Numbered from the stretch's first letter, positions 1 through 14,517 are shown. The stretch: 64,000 nucleotides of DNA from Phallusia mammillata (GCA_003260075.1 QLIY01000023.1:185256-249255), one strand, 5' to 3'. The notes: a model not told the origin generated them from the letters alone. A program made the numbers and translations.

Positions 1-3000
1 GGATTTTGAAATTCAGACACTTGGCCTTCTAAACAGTAGAAACCTGCCCTACATTCATTAGCAGTTCCATCACTAGTTCCTTCAGGGCAAAAATAACCAG
101 CTGGGCACAGGTTGTTGGTGCATGCTGCCAGCTGTGATTCACCCTCATTGGGGTTAAAGAATCCAGCTGAAAATAATTTCATGTTGTTAGGCAGTTGAAA
201 AGTTCAGTTTTCATTGTCCTATCTTACAAATTGGTTACATTATTCTACTGTATAGTACATGTTGTAAATGATTATGGCACAAACATAGTGTTTTTGTCCC
301 AAAATAACTTTTTGGAATAAGTCAGTTTTAAAATTTTATATTTACCTTCTTGAAAAGATAGTGGTTATTTTTATTTCTATGTGTAACCTATAAAAGTCCT
401 ACGGACGTAGTGTTACCTATGCTTGTGTGCTTGATTTACCTTAAATAGTACTAGGTTTTGACCAAGCCACATGTTTCAACATAATATACTTTATGTAGTG
501 CCAAGGTTATAGCCTACCCCTACACAAAAAAATGTTCAACAAGTGAAACATGTACCTGGACATTGTATTAGTGCACAATCGCCTGTTCCTGATGGACAGT
601 AGTGCCCTGGCTGGCAGATTAAATTTTCTCCTATCGGATCTACAGTTGCATCTAATTCACAACAGTAGCCAGCAGGGCAGAGCAAACATTCAGCTAAACT
701 TTCAGACCCAGTCTTGTTGTTGTAAGTCCCAGCAGGGCAATCTGTGGCTTTTGCTCCATCACAGTATTTTCCTTTGTCACAAATGGCATCAGGTGGTTTG
801 GGTGTTGTTGAGCTTGACTAAAAACAAGATTTGATATTGTGCTTTAACAGCTGTTCTTAATGTGTGTCCCAATTGTTTCTTTTAACATATAAACACTATG
901 TAATACATTAACAACAGAAAGATTGGAGGCAGAAAATAAAAATAAAAAAGAACTTTATGATACTCAGAGGTCAAGAATAAGACATACAAGCAAACTGTTG
1001 CTCTTTTAATGACTGCTCTAAGACAAATCTTGGTTTGCATTTCTTAACACAATCAGTAGTAAACAACTCTTGCATTTTAATTGATACGTTTTTTATGTTT
1101 TTGCAAAAAAAATTAAACTATGTGGTTTTATAAGCTTTTCCATCTTTAAAGATTTCCAACCCCTGCCCAAAAGAGTACATTGAAATCCAAGTTCACAGTA
1201 TAGTGTGCTTTCAAACAGTATTAATAGTGGAAGCAAGTTGCACACATCTTGTCAACTTACTGGGCAGATGTAACCAGGTGAACAGGGTTTGCAAGATGTG
1301 GAACCATTTGGTGACCATGTTCCTTGTCCACAAGATTCTGGTGGTAAATCTGGACTTTTGCAGAATTCACCAGCAGGGCACAGAGTGCATTCAACAGAGC
1401 CCTAAAATAGCGAAGGAAAAATATGAGAACACAATAGCACTAAAAAAATCACCAAGCCAGAAATAGCTGTGCAATGTTAAAGCGTTAAGGGGTGCAAAAC
1501 AGTCTTGGACACAATTGGTGGACCATGGCTGAGTGTGTTGCAGCTACACCGTCTTACCAACTGTTTGATTGGGGCTCTTAAAGAAAGTGAGGTTGGCGCA
1601 TTTTAGGTAAAACCAGTCAAGGGTCAAGAAAAAAACTAACCAAAGAAATTACAATGTATTTTAAACACAACACCCTTAATTATCAAAATACACATATTTA
1701 CATAATAAACAAATACAGTATTTCTTCTAAAACAAAATATAAAAACTATATCCACAAGTAAATTTACAGCAACATAAACACAGTTAAATTGTGAAGCATA
1801 TGTGTTGATAAAACCACTTACAACTTCAGAGTACCATCCTCTTGGACAATTTAGGGGCCCAGAGTTGGTAAATGGACAGTAAGATCCAACAGGACATTCT
1901 GTGCATGCTGTTTGTGCACCCAGAGAATACGTTCCATTTAGGCATGGAGTTCTAGAATATTTGTAGTTTTAAACAATAATTTGATGAAACAAAAATCAGT
2001 GTTTGTGTATCCAATATTTATGTAACATTAGGCAAATAAATGTAGACGTAGGGAATTACGTATTTTTTACACATACAAATATTCACAAATTTTTCGAATC
2101 TACAAATTACGGTGTGTAACCATCTATTGATCTTTTGTGACCTTTTTAATACTCACATGAATTTTAAGTTGTCAGAATGTCTAAAGTCATTTAACATAGG
2201 TCAGTGGGATAAGTATTTAGTTGCCTATTTACAATGAGATTTAATGCCACTTTCCCTGTTACGCAATGAAAAGGTGGTGAAAAACCATTACAGCATTTTC
2301 TCCCCATAAACTTCCATAAATTACATTAGCGTCATGCCAGTGTTTTAATATATTCCATAACAATAACCTATATTACTTACAATTAAAGTTAAAACGACAC
2401 CTTAATATTTTTTTACATAACATATACACCACCACATACTGTGTTTCATCACTTGCACTTGCACAGTAAAATCCAGCTTTACATCTGATGCATGATGACC
2501 GATTTCCAGCTGATACAAAACCAACAGAACATGGAATGGTTGTGACAGCAGTTGTAAATGGACAATAACTGAAATGCAAAAAAGATTTTAAAATATTAAC
2601 TACACACAAAGCAGTACACAGTTTTGTCTAAGAGAATTGGATACAAAGTACAATAGTTTTGTAGAACCAAATCTTTCTGGCAGTTTTGGAGAAAATAACT
2701 TAAAAGCAAGTTTTTAAAACAATTAAAACATAAACTAAAAATTAAATACACAACTTGTTGCCTTTTTAAACACTTTAAAATGCAGATTGTACATGGCTGT
2801 AGGTTGTGTCGTTTCTATCCACAAACTTATTCAATTAAACAAAAAAAGTAAAATTGTTGAAAATACACCTTCCAGCTGGGCATGGTGTGCACGTAGTTTG
2901 ATCTCCTGGTGAGTACATCCCCGATGGACACTTAATTTTATCAGCGGTTGTATCTTTGGATGGACATGCATAACCAGCAGGACACTCTATGCATGCTGTT

Positions 3001-5177
3001 GCCATGCCAAGACTGTATTCACCAACACCACAAGGAGATCCTAAATAACAAAACATCCCTAAATTTTATCCTTTGTTGCAATGATTTTTAAGGCAGTGGT
3101 AATTGAATCTAGTTTAAACCTTTTTGCAATTTTTAGATTTAAACACAATGCGTAACTATTTCCGACTTGGTGATTGTTCAGTGCAATTGTGTCGCTTTGT
3201 GTCCTTTTGTCAGGCAAACCTTACTCAAATCTACTGCATTTGAGGGATACTCTTGAAGCTAACTCCTTTTTGATTTTTTTTACTTTTGTAAAGCAACACA
3301 TAGCCAAACTAGCTGCGCAATGTTGAAACAAAACAATTTGAAAAACAGTGGGGGCACAATTGGCCGATCATAACTAAATGTGCAGCAGCTACACCAGGTT
3401 GTATACTGTTTCATAGTAGGAGCTCACCAGAAATTAAGTTTAGCGTGCTGTAAGTAAAACTCAACTGACATACAAATGCTGGTGAACCAAGAACAAGATA
3501 ATTAGTTGAACCAGCATTACCTATCTTGCATTAAAAGGCTCGTTTAACAACATAAATTTATATGTTAGTCAAAATCAATTTCTATGCAGCAAAAATATCA
3601 GGTTCTTCAGTTAGCCACATTTAGTTTTTCCTTCCAATATTTTACTGTTTCATATTCAAGAAAAATTAGGTTAAACTTTAATGTAAACTATCCATGCATG
3701 TGGTCATACCTGAAGTCATAATTGAAGTCATAATTTAAACTTCATTAATTGTATGAGAACTCTTTATTACCTGCCAATTCAGTATTTGGACACTGTTCAC
3801 CAGCTGGACACGGTGTACATGTAGCACTAGACTCAACAGCATATGAACCAGGTTGACACAGTATCTGGACATTTTGACTGTAATTTTTAAAACATAATTT
3901 GTTGGAAGAAGTTAGTAAGGTGATGTTAGCACAAGAGCATTGGCTTTTTTTTAGAAAAGATTGGGAATATTTTTATAATGTTACTCAGCAGTTACTAGGT
4001 TCCAGTGGTTTACTTCATGAGTTATATAAAGCTACTACAAAAGATGATTAACCATTTATTTAGTTTAGATTTATTGAGTTTGTTTTGTATAATTTTATTA
4101 GTTTGTCCATATTCAGAATAACAAGTAAACAGGTTTTTTAAATGATACGACTGTAATCAGCAGAATGCAAATTTGATTTCTTCTGCCAACATACGTGGGA
4201 TAAGGGCAAGCAGAACCAGCGGGACAAGGAGTACATGTTTCTTGTTTGCCTGTCGAAAATGTACCAAGTGTGCATCCCACCACATCAGTGTCAGTTTTGC
4301 CACCACCACATGCACTGCCGGGTGGACAGTCAGTACAATAGGTTTGTCCATGGGCACTGAATTGGCCTGAAAAAAAATGTATGGATTGTGTTAAATTATT
4401 TCAGTAAATCTCCTTCATATGTATAAGAAAATGTCTTTGATATATGTATGTGTTCGGACTGAACAGTGATTTACACAGGCATCAATATGCTTATTTTTTT
4501 TGTGTTTCAACAGATGCTTGCAAAACACTTTGGGATTTGGTTTTGTTTTTCTCCTTTTTGAATTTGGTGTGTTTTCTCTTTTATGTATAGGTCAACATAT
4601 TTATGTTTTTCTGCCAATATGGTTTAAGCAGTAAATTGTCAAACAACATTCTCAGAGTATGAAAAAACATGTTCATGACCATTTAAATGTTTTGTTACGC
4701 AAAGCACAAACAGGCATTAAAGGATCATGTTTCTCAAACTTAAAACATTTCATTAATTCACCAGTCATAAACAAAATTTTTTTCAACACTGTTGTATTTA
4801 TTCAAATAAAAATGAAAATTTGAAGAACAGAGTGAGTGCAGATTACCTGTTCCACATGCGACAGGTGCAGTTGCAGTTGGATCAGGACAGTAAGATCCCG
4901 CAGGACAAACTTGACAACCAGATGAAGAGTCTTCATAATATCCCATTGTGCAGTTTGCTCCACCAATAACACCTAATATAGAACAAGTGGATCCTGGAAC
5001 AAATAACAGAAAACTTAGAAAAGGTAGCATAGAAAAAAAATGAGTATTTAAAAAAAACGTTGATTTATCGTTAGGTGCTCAAACGCACATTTTAAAACAA
5101 AGTAACATAACTAATAATAATAAACACCTAGGAATAGGCGTCCTATTTTAGGGATGGTAATCCACAACAATAAAAAA

Positions 5178-5220
<43 letters not shown>

Positions 5221-8200
5221 AAACATATCAGTATGGTTGATTTTCTTAATAAATCTAAAGTTGTTTTAAAATTACTGTCAAACTAGCTAACAAACCATCA
5301 CACAAAAGTTTAAATTGAACAATATTTATGTGATTCAAAAAATAAGCATCTCTCCTTTTATTGGCATTTAAAGCAATATCAATATCGGTAAATTTTACAA
5401 ACAGATCACTTAACACCACTCAGGGTTCCCTTCTTCTATTCTTTTAAACCAATTTTCTTACCAGTGGGACATGGCAGGGGGGGGGGGGTTGATTTTCTTA
5501 ATAAATCTAAGTTGTTGTTGAAATTACTGTCAAACTTGCTAGCAAACCATCACACAAAAGTTTAAATTAAACAATATATATGTGATTTAGCAAATAAACA
5601 TCTCTCCATTTAATGGCGTTTAAAGCAATATCAATATTGGTAAATTTATCAAACAGGTCACTTGACACCACTCAGGGTTCTCTTCTTCTATTCTTTTAAA
5701 CCAATTTTCTTACCAGTGGGACATGGCAGGCATGTAGCTAATCCACCAGGACTGTATGTTCCTGCTGCACATTCTCTTTCTTGTATACCATCACAATAAT
5801 GACCAGCAGCACATGTTTTGCACCTTGTCCCATTTAAACTGTATGTTCCTGAAAATCAAATGGTTGTAATATGTAAAAAACAGAGGAACAACATTAACAA
5901 ATATTGTTAAAACAGCTACTTTCTGGCAGATGTGTTTCAAAGGAACTAAATTTTAGACAAAACTGATTTATTTCAGATTAAAAAACAAGGACTACCACAA
6001 TTCGGTTAAGACAAGAAAGATTTCTAAAATAAAAGTCTTTTAGAAATAAAAGTCTACATTCACTAAACATAACTAACAACATTTTTTATTTCTCTCATGT
6101 CGTAAATTATGACAGATTTCCTTGGCTTGGTTAAACAGTTTGACACATTTATTGGTCTCGTTTGCAATTGTGTCAAAACCATAAAAAATGAAAAACGAAT
6201 TTATACCATTTGATCTTATGTAAGAATAAATTGATTATACTTGCATCTGGTTAGCAATATAATCTTATGACACCCAATTAACATTGAAAACAGTGCTACA
6301 ACAAAATGTTACATGCATTTCGCCATTATCAAGTTTTTTTTCATTGTCTAGTTCTTAAACACAAGCAAACACATATTTTATTGTATAATTTAAAATCACT
6401 TGTGTAGTATATTAGCATACCATCTGCGCAAGGTTGTGAAGAAATGGCTCCAGCTGGGCATTGATCTCCAGAAGGGCAGGGAAGGCAACTGGTTTCTGAA
6501 AACAATAGCTTTGCTTCAAATTCATAGTGGTCAAATCAGTTCTATCCATAGAGTGCACTACATGGTTAATACAAAAATTGGCATGAAAATGGCTAAAAAT
6601 AAAAGACCTGCCCTAATGAAGGTTTGAAAAAACATATATATTTATGTAACTAAACTCATTTATACCACTTAACCTCCTTTATCAGTACAAATAGAAAATA
6701 TTTGGTTGGCAACATATATATCGCTGTATGCTAAGACAACAAACAAGAGGATTTACTTATTTCAGTTGGTCAGGGATCTTCAGGAAAAATACAAAAGATT
6801 ATCAATTTCAAAGAAATACATACAAGTTTCCTCACATGAATTTTTCTTTTATGACATTTTAAAGTTATATATATATTTTCAGAAACATGTCACACAAAAT
6901 GTGTAATTGGCTAAAATGTTTCAGCGAACCAATACTTCGATATATAAAAGTATTATTAATACAGCCATGACATTATAGTTTTTACACCCATGACACAACA
7001 AGTATAAAAATGAGTTTGTGTGCTGACCTGCATCCGGGCTGTAAGTTCCTGCAAGGCAAAGAGTTATGCCTGTGTCAGAACATGATGAACCACCAGGACA
7101 TGTTGTACAGCTTAACTGTCCTTGAGTTGAAAATTTGCCTGTCAAACAGCATATGATTTACAAATGATCTGTATCAACTTATTTTATTGGCTATTACCAT
7201 AATACAGATAAATATGGGTAGTTGCATATTAGGTAATCGCATATGTATCGGGGAATCTAAAGCGGATTATTTGGTAACAAAAATATCTGCGTAAAAAAGG
7301 TAACGCCTTAAAAAAGCTCGGGTTACATAAATAACCACCTTAAAAATTGTCAATTAAAAATTTGTATGATATTTAGGCACCATGATTGCTGATAGCACTG
7401 TGGTATTCGAACATAAATTTAATCCACTGATACCAACCATTGGCATAAGCAAAAGGCTAAGGGCACATAATTTGCCACTGGTACCAATACATACAAATCC
7501 AATCAAACTTTATGATTCCTAATGGTGTTTCTTAGTTTTATATTTGTTTCTTGCTGCAGTTTCATACCAGTGTCACATGGTTTAGGTGCTTCAGTTGTTA
7601 ATGAGCAATAACTTCCACCAGGACAAATCGTACAACTAGTTTCTGATAACAAAGAGTAGTATCCATCCAAACAGTCCACTGGGAGCAATCTGCAAAAAAA
7701 AAATTCGAAATATACCGCATTGAACAAATCAAAACACAAGTTTCGATCGGTTTGAGACAAATACTACAGAAACATAAAGTCTCAAAAAGGTGTCCAACAA
7801 AGTACATGGCATTGGTCTATTCTTAATGCTTAAAAAATAGGTCCAAATAGCAGTAAAAAGCGACATGCTTTATTTTTCAAACTTTCGGAAAATACTGATA
7901 ATGGCATGAAAAAAGTTCATGCCATCATCAGTATTGTGGAGAGCCACATTAGTTACACTCATTTATATACACTTGAGTCGTGTAAAGTAATGATAAAAAG
8001 GTGCAAAAGTCGCATAAAATTGACAGATAAAAAACGGTGTGCAGAAGCGAGGTATAAGCCACCTGCATGTGTGTGAAGTAAGGCAAACAGGTGCAGAACA
8101 ACTACAACAATATGCGGCAATTTTAAGCAAACATCACACTAATAAGACAACATGTCACATAAAAATACACAATAAGTCATTTAAGTTTTAAATCTGTAAA

Positions 8201-11200
8201 GAGGAACTGACTAAGAATCAATGTTAATTTCGGGTTTATGTTGTTGAATTGCATAATGAAGCATCTTGCTTTTTAGGTCTAGTTGTGCTGTTATTTTCAT
8301 CATTAAACTTTTCATCGTTCTATTTTAATGTGGTAATAAGAAACATAGTCAACATACGTTGGGTCACCACATGATTGGCCAGCTGGACAGGGGTCACATG
8401 TCTGATGATCTGAAGAGGAAACTTCTCCAGTGGCACACTTGGTGCAATTACCTTGATTTGCTGCTGAAATGTATCCCATATCACATGGTGTTGCAGCTGA
8501 TGAACCAGCTGGACATTTGGAACCTGTATGTAAATAAAAAACGCTGTTAGCACTTGTTTTACCTATTTTCTGAACTCTGCCATCTTGAATGTTAAATCGT
8601 TGTGTAAATTTGATGTAGAGTGTAATATTTTTTGCAGGAAACACAGTAGTATATGGTTTACAGTATACTTTGAACTAGAATGTTCTAGGTGGTTGCTTGA
8701 TAGATGAAGACTACATTAAACCTTATGCTAATTGATTCAAATTAGGATTGATATCTTTCTGCTTGCCTTTAAATACCGATGCATAGGCAAAATATATTAT
8801 GTTGAACTTATAAGGATGAATGATTTGATGTTTTAATAAATTTTTGAATCTATTAGTATTTAGTTTGTCACAGTACGCCAGGCCCATTGAAAATTCAAAC
8901 CCATGACAGGAGTCTTTTCGGGACTCACACTTTACCAACCGAGCCACCCAGGCTCAGTGGAGAATCCACCAAAAGTTGAATCACATATAGTTTGTTTACA
9001 AATAAATAAAACTTTACAAAAAAATGATGGATGATAACGTTTACCAAAAAATAGGCAAATAACTAAAAACATAATACAGTCAAATTTCAATACCTGCTGG
9101 ACAGGAGGAGCATAAATCTTGACCACTTGATGCAGAATATGAACCTGCATCACATGAACGACACTGGTCATCTCCTAAAGGACTGTAAAATCCCGGTTCA
9201 CATGCAACTGCTCTATCTCTGCCTGGACATTCACTTCCACCAGGACAAGGATCACATGTGTCTTTGCCTAAAACATAGTTGTATAGATTTAATTAAATTT
9301 CTTCCCAGTGTTACTGTGTTCATTTCTTTATTAAAGGTAAAAAATATGTCATTGCAGTGCTGGTTTATATTTTTTGACTGTTGTTAGCTTTTATAACATA
9401 AGACCAGGCAATAATTGACTCCACATGCAAACAAGTCGGATAAACTATACATTTCAGTTTTTGACAAAATATGAGTGTGGTAATGTTTCTGTGCTGCTAT
9501 AGTATTAAACTTTTGTTGCGGTATATATTTAAAAAAGGTAAACTATTTCATAAAAACATAAGAGTTAACATAATTTAAAACATACCTCCAATACTATATT
9601 CTCCAGTTGTGCAAGCAGTTGGTGATGTTCGATCTGAGCATTGATACCCAGGGGGACATATTTCGCAATTGGTTTGCTTTCCATACGAATACTGGCCAAT
9701 GGCACATTGGTTGATAACCCCAGTATCACAGAAAAATCCAGCAGGGCAGTCCAAGCATTCTGTAGTTCCTGTAGTATTACTGTAAGTACCTCCAGGGCAG
9801 GCCTATACAGCAAAAGGGGTAAAAGGTTTCCACTTTAGATCAGAACCATATTCATGTGATTTAAGCTGATGTTGTGGTGACATAAAACCTAGTGGATAGT
9901 GATGCACCGAAGTTTGGGTCGGCTAGATCATTTTGGCAGAATATATATACTGTTTTGCCTGTGTTTATGTTTTGGCCAAACATTGTTTTGAAAAGTTAGC
10001 CTAAACTGACTTTTTTAGTTTTTGAAATTAATGCCCAAACGTTTAATTTTGCCAATTTAAAAAGTAGATAATTGATGTGTCTAGAAAACACAAGCCATTT
10101 GTCAGAATATTCTATGTTTTGAGTGTCAAAAATGAATTCACCACCTCTTGAGGTGGGTCCGATGTATCACTTATAAAAACTACACAAACAACAGTAGTGT
10201 GAAGTTTTTATGAGCTGTAATAAAAAAAATTAAAAACATTACGGCTAGGAATTTTTTTGGTTTGGTGGGAGTTATATCAGCATAAAAAAGCCCAACTTGA
10301 TATACCCAGAAACTTTTAGTAAGATCTATCTTTTTTAGGAAACAATTACAGAATAGGTTTTAGATTTTTTCAAAATCAGACAACAAGGCCCAGATGTATT
10401 TGTAAAGTAATAACTATAATGGTCTATGTTACACTTTGACAGAAAACAAAATTATCATAATACACTTACCGTACAGGCAATACTATTTGATTGGTTTAAT
10501 TGATTGTTAAATGTCCCACTGTCACAAGCAGTTTGTGCTCCACTTTGACAACTGAGCAAAAAAGGAATTGTAAAAAAAGAAATTTTAGTTGGTGCACTAA
10601 AATTTAAAAAAGTCAACTAAATAGTAAATACAGGTCAGTTTATAAAGTGAATATATATACCTAATCAAGTTTATAGGGCTCTTTCGACAAATGTAGTTTT
10701 TCCAACGTTTACCTAATGCATAGATCTCAAGGTGCGATATGGCAGTCAGATGTTTGTATATTAACGATTTAGCCTGTCTTGAAATATTTATACTTTATTT
10801 ATACTAAAATGGTAAATGTTTTGAAATGGTGTGAAAACCCACCTGAAATTGTGGGTTTATCACTATGTGATTTGAAAATAAATAGGATTTGAAACAGGCA
10901 ATGTTAAAAGTCATAAAGTCAACAAAGATTTAGGTTGCCACTACAGAATAGAGCAAGTTATGGCCTGTCTGGGAATCAGCAAACAACATGTTTTACTGAG
11001 ACAGGCGATAAAAGGGTAAAACAATCACAAGTTGCTACGACAAAGCCATCACAATTCAATGATATACGCAATGGCGCGTCATTCAACTCCATGTAAATAT
11101 TTGAACTGACTAACAACATTGCTTTATATTACGCTGGTGGTGGGTTTCACCGGTAATTCACAATTTAGGAGCAAAATGTTTATTACATAAAAACATTTAT

Positions 11201-12142
11201 TGGAAAGAAAAATTTTTAGGTTTTTTTAACAAACAAATTTTTGTGCCAATTACCTATGATCAAAATAACTTTTTCCAAAAAGACATAATTTTTTGTATTG
11301 AACACAAGAGCAACTTATTGTTTTTTCTTGGAAACTACCGGTATTGTTTATCAGACAAAACAAAGAAATCCAATACAGTCACAGCGGGGTTATGTTGCAC
11401 AACATCAGAAGGGCTTTATAACCAAGTCTAAGAAATCCTGGGTACAAAGGGTTTCAATTAAACTCAATGGTGAAACAAGATTTAACAAAGGAATGAGGAT
11501 TACTGATGATTTCTGGAAATGCTATGCTGGCAAACACCACATGCTGTCTAGCACACATTGAACACTCTTGACAAAGCAAACAAGCAGTATCCCAAACACA
11601 AAAGGCAAGAGTCAAGAGTCGTTATTGATAAAACGCTGGTGTTGACTTTTGTTTAGCCGGTAGTCTTAGAAATCATACAAACAAAGGAACTATTTACAAA
11701 TACAAATACGCCAAGGTACCAATCAAAAATGTCTTTTAATAGTGTTAGGTTTGGCAAAATTAGTATCATTTATCAGTAACATTATACTTTCATTGTCATA
11801 AAAATCTGTTTTAAACACTTACTAATAGCCAGTTGGGCAAGGAGCACATGTGCAGTTGTCATGATAGTATGTTCCATCAGGGCATGTAACTTGTCCTAAA
11901 CAAAGCCACAAAAAATAAAAATGACAAAAAGATAAAAATCATTGAAATAATTATCAAAACTTCAATAAACAATTGGCTTTCTTTTTAAGCATGTAAAACA
12001 TAAATTAACTGTCAGTAATACAAAAATTCTTGAACATGTAAACAATGACAATTTGAGAATGAATAAGATTACCTGGGGTAGTTTTGACAAGCAGAACAAG
12101 AAAAGTTGCCAAAACAAAACAAAGCACAGAAGTTTTCCTCAT
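1..12142 (-). CDS. Secreted or receptor-type protein with ephrin-receptor-like (GCC2/GCC3) cysteine repeats, N-terminal part, 19 exons
   Basis: Exons, 5' to 3' on the minus strand: 12142-12073, 11895-11823, 10551-10470, 9802-9586, 9267-9094, 8523-8358, 7689-7568, 7138-7028, 6495-6421, 5848-5714, 4993-4847, 4366-4195, 3877-3771, 3040-2869, 2568-2440, 1951-1822, 1401-1261, 817-556, 166 to beyond position 1. The frame stays open across all joins, giving about 883 residues so far; the C-terminus lies outside the window. Residues 1-24 are a clear signal peptide starting MRKTSVLCF. The rest is about 25 tandem motifs of the form C-x-x-C-P-A/G-G-x-x-C, as in the Pfam GCC2_GCC3 (ephrin receptor-like) domain. 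Many internal junctions are phase 1, as expected for duplicated extracellular modules. No membrane segment or kinase is seen in this part. Extracellular location is certain in kind; the ligand is unknown. The region 5237-5476 repeats the exon 10 donor flank but is an assembly duplicate, not another exon. Confidence 0.9.
1444..1610 (+). repeat. Interspersed repeat family R1, copy 1
   Basis: This stretch shares blocks with 3160-3470, 16800-17290 (opposite strand) and 56660-56881. Common landmarks are CACCAAGCC followed by GAAATAGCTG, then GCAGCTACACCGT, then a GGGGCTC-type block and GTTGGCGCA. It is diverged and non-coding here, in an intron of the GCC-repeat gene. I cannot name the family. Confidence 0.55.
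3160..3470 (+). repeat. Interspersed repeat family R1, copy 2, with an inverted head fragment
   Basis: Bases from about 3293 onward match the R1 body (TAGCTGCGCAATGTTG, then GCAGCTACACC, then TTTAGCGTGCTG). Bases 3168-3215 carry the R1 head in the opposite orientation (GTGCAATTGTGTCGCTTTG). The copy is therefore rearranged. It lies in an intron of the GCC-repeat gene. Confidence 0.5.
5182..5219. other. G run of 38 nt (probable gap placeholder)
   Basis: A pure G tract in an intron of the GCC-repeat gene. No obvious direct repeat flanks it, so it may stand for a gap of estimated size between non-overlapping contigs. It is one of about 22 such runs in the window, all G on the + strand. Confidence 0.6.
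5237..5728 (+). repeat. Direct repeat of about 240 bp (5237-5476 and 5489-5728) around a 12-nt G run
   Basis: The two units match over their whole length with scattered substitutions and small indels. Both end in the same bases of exon 10 of the GCC-repeat gene; only the right copy continues into the full exon. The 12 Gs equal two native Gs plus 10. This fits overlapping allelic contig ends placed side by side. Confidence 0.85.
7892..7934. repeat. Short hairpin, 19-bp arms with a 5-nt loop
   Basis: Left arm 7892-7910 and right arm 7916-7934 pair over 19 positions with one mismatch, around a 5-nt loop AAAAG. The site is in an intron of the GCC-repeat gene. The GCCATCATCAGTAT wording resembles the end structures of some retroelements, but no element body is seen. 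Confidence 0.6.
8870..8955 (-). repeat. tRNA-derived SINE fragment or tRNA pseudogene
   Basis: Read on the minus strand this has a tRNA-like pol III A box (TGGCTCGGTTGG) followed about 35 nt later by a B-box-like block (GGGTTTGAATT). The acceptor stem does not pair properly and the B box is altered from GGTTCGAATCC, so it is not an intact tRNA gene. It sits in an intron of the GCC-repeat gene. Confidence 0.5.
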
Positions 12143-14517
12143 CTCATATTCATTTCAATTCCACTTTTACAAAAATAATAAATAAATAAACTATATTTCA
12201 TTCACTATGAATTGTCTGAAATATGAATGCAAAACAGTTTGAACCAGTTTTACCACCAATCACACAAATTAATAACTGCAATCAACCCATAGTTCAAATA
12301 CAGCATGCAAAATGTTTAATAACCTACTACATGATGGTCATTAACAAATCTAAACAGAAATATAATAAATAGAAAATGTAGATTGTGCAGGATAAGCTTT
12401 AGCAAAAATCACAGGCTGACATTGGCTTATATGCTAGCAAAAGCATACTACTCTGCATTTTTGAAAACCTTTTTGTAACACTCAATTTTCGTTTTCTGAT
12501 TTCTTCAGTGTTCTGTGTTCTTGAAACAGAAGTATTGTCATTCATTTCAATTATGCACCGTTTGGCAGAGTAAAAAGCTTGCTACGTTGGTAAAATCCGT
12601 ACCACACTATCTGCCTAAAATCTTGTCTAACATATTTATCATTTGCTTTGGTCGCAGTATAACAAGCCTTAAAGTCTATTTGACGTTCAAGCCTAAAATA
12701 TGTAATCCAATTCAAATATACTGAACTGAACTGAACCGTGTTTATTTTCAGACAAGCAAATACAAACAAAAGTCTCACGCTGTTTACGACATGTTAGCTG
12801 CGACCCACATACTGTTACGAAACTATGGTGTCGTTACATAATTAGTATGGTTGCAAGAAAGCGCATGTTGAAATGCGCGGGCATCTAGCGTTCTTTGTAA
12901 CTCTAGAAACGTACAGTCCATTTCTCCTCACCAAGTTTTGGCTTTATAGCGCCCCCTGGTAATCAAGTCATTTTCTGACTACCGCGGTAATTTTTATCAG
13001 ATGTCAGTCAGCATTTCAGTCATCGCAATTAATACGTGGTAAATATTTTCGCCCATAGGTGTAACTACGCAAAGCAGAGAAGTGATTGGTAGGCAGAAGT
13101 CAAGTCGTTTCCGTAGTCCTGGGACCATTCGGGCACTTTGATGAGTTTGCCACCTTCTTCCATCTATCTCGATCCTCCCCCAGTATGATGCATTCTACGA
13201 GTTTTCTTTCAGTCCACGTCTGAACATCGCAAAACTAGTTCGTTCTGCGTCTGCATATAGTCTTCTCTAACCTTTGACCCTTTAACGGTGCTGTGCATGA
13301 TGGTGTGCGCGAGAGTTCCATGACGACGTGTCACAATAGCCTACCACTTTCTGTTCTAAACGCACGATCACCTGACAGCAAAAGGCCATACAGCCCATAT
13401 GCTTCAGAAGTTTGGACAAACCGTTATTTAGCAGAACTATATAGAATAAAAAGTTACCTTTTTTAGAATTTACTGCAGTGCGACATTGTGCAATCTGCCT
13501 TTATTTATCAAGTCTATTTTGTCAACGGTTAAAAAAACTTATTGATAAAATAGCTTTATAGTTTCGCCTGTAGCCTATATTTGCCGTTCCATTTTAAAAA
13601 GATGGCAAAATCCTTTTCAAGGACTAATAGTAGCCTACGTTTTCCGTTTCAATATAGGCTAGTGGCAATTGTTTCGATCTGCTCAAAGTGCTCCACTGGT
13701 TTGTTCAAAATAGCTTTGTTCGGCAAAAGTAACTTTTACTCTTCGAGTGAAAAGCGCGGGAATGCTTTGCAGATAGTCCACGGCAAGTTATGCCTAATCG
13801 TTCTTTTTTGTTGTGTGTTATAATTTGCATGGGTTTGATAATATCTTTTTACGTTAGTCAGAGCATCTGTACTAGTGGTGTCAACCGCGCCGCTTAAATT
13901 TTTGGGGTAATTTTGAACGTACTGCAGCGGGTCGAAAAACTTTTTATGCCGCGTCGATGCCGCAGACCGCGCAACTTATTTAATGACTTTTGCTTACATC
14001 GACAATATGTACACAGATTTGTTACGTTTTTCTGTCATAAAAGACACAATCAGTTATGTCCGGAATCTAAAACTCAATTATTGTTAGTTTTTAGAAGAGT
14101 GGGTGTTGTATTTTGTTGTTGGTTTGTGTTGTATTGTTCAAGTTTGCTTGGAATTTATGATTTTGTGAAACTGTTGCTGGGGGGGGGGGCGTGTTGTATT
14201 GTTCAAGTGTGCTTGGAATTTATGATTTTGTGAAGCTGTTGCTGTTTGACCTTTTCATGCAAACTTGTAGCTTTTTAAGGTAAACATTAAAATGTGTTTA
14301 ATGTTGAATGTTTGCAATGCAGATTTAAGAGCTGATGTAGGGCTTTATAGTTCAATATTATACGTGGTGCAGTGCACTGCAGTGTCAACCAATTTTTTTC
14401 AAAATTTGCAGTTTCGGTGCAGTTTGCGAACAGCTTGAAATTTTGCGGTGCGAACAAAAATCCCAAAATTTCTGTCCGCGACATCACTAATCTGTACCCA
14501 TTCGGTGAGTTAAGTTA
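12143..14517. other. Intergenic, no gene recognised
   Basis: This lies upstream of the GCC-repeat gene and presumably holds its promoter. Several short open frames occur, but none shows family resemblance or supported splicing. The only clear structure is the small direct repeat around the G run near 14180. Confidence 0.6.
14126..14244 (+). repeat. Direct repeat of 54 bp (14126-14179 and 14191-14244) around an 11-nt G run
   Basis: The units differ at two positions. The run at 14179-14189 equals one native G plus 10. It follows the same placeholder pattern as the other junctions. Confidence 0.8.

Noticed and set aside
5182-5219. G-quadruplex or telomere-like element
   Set aside because: Pure G without spacers, always on one strand, mostly a constant 10 nt, and flanked by duplicated contig ends. 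An artefact explains it better.
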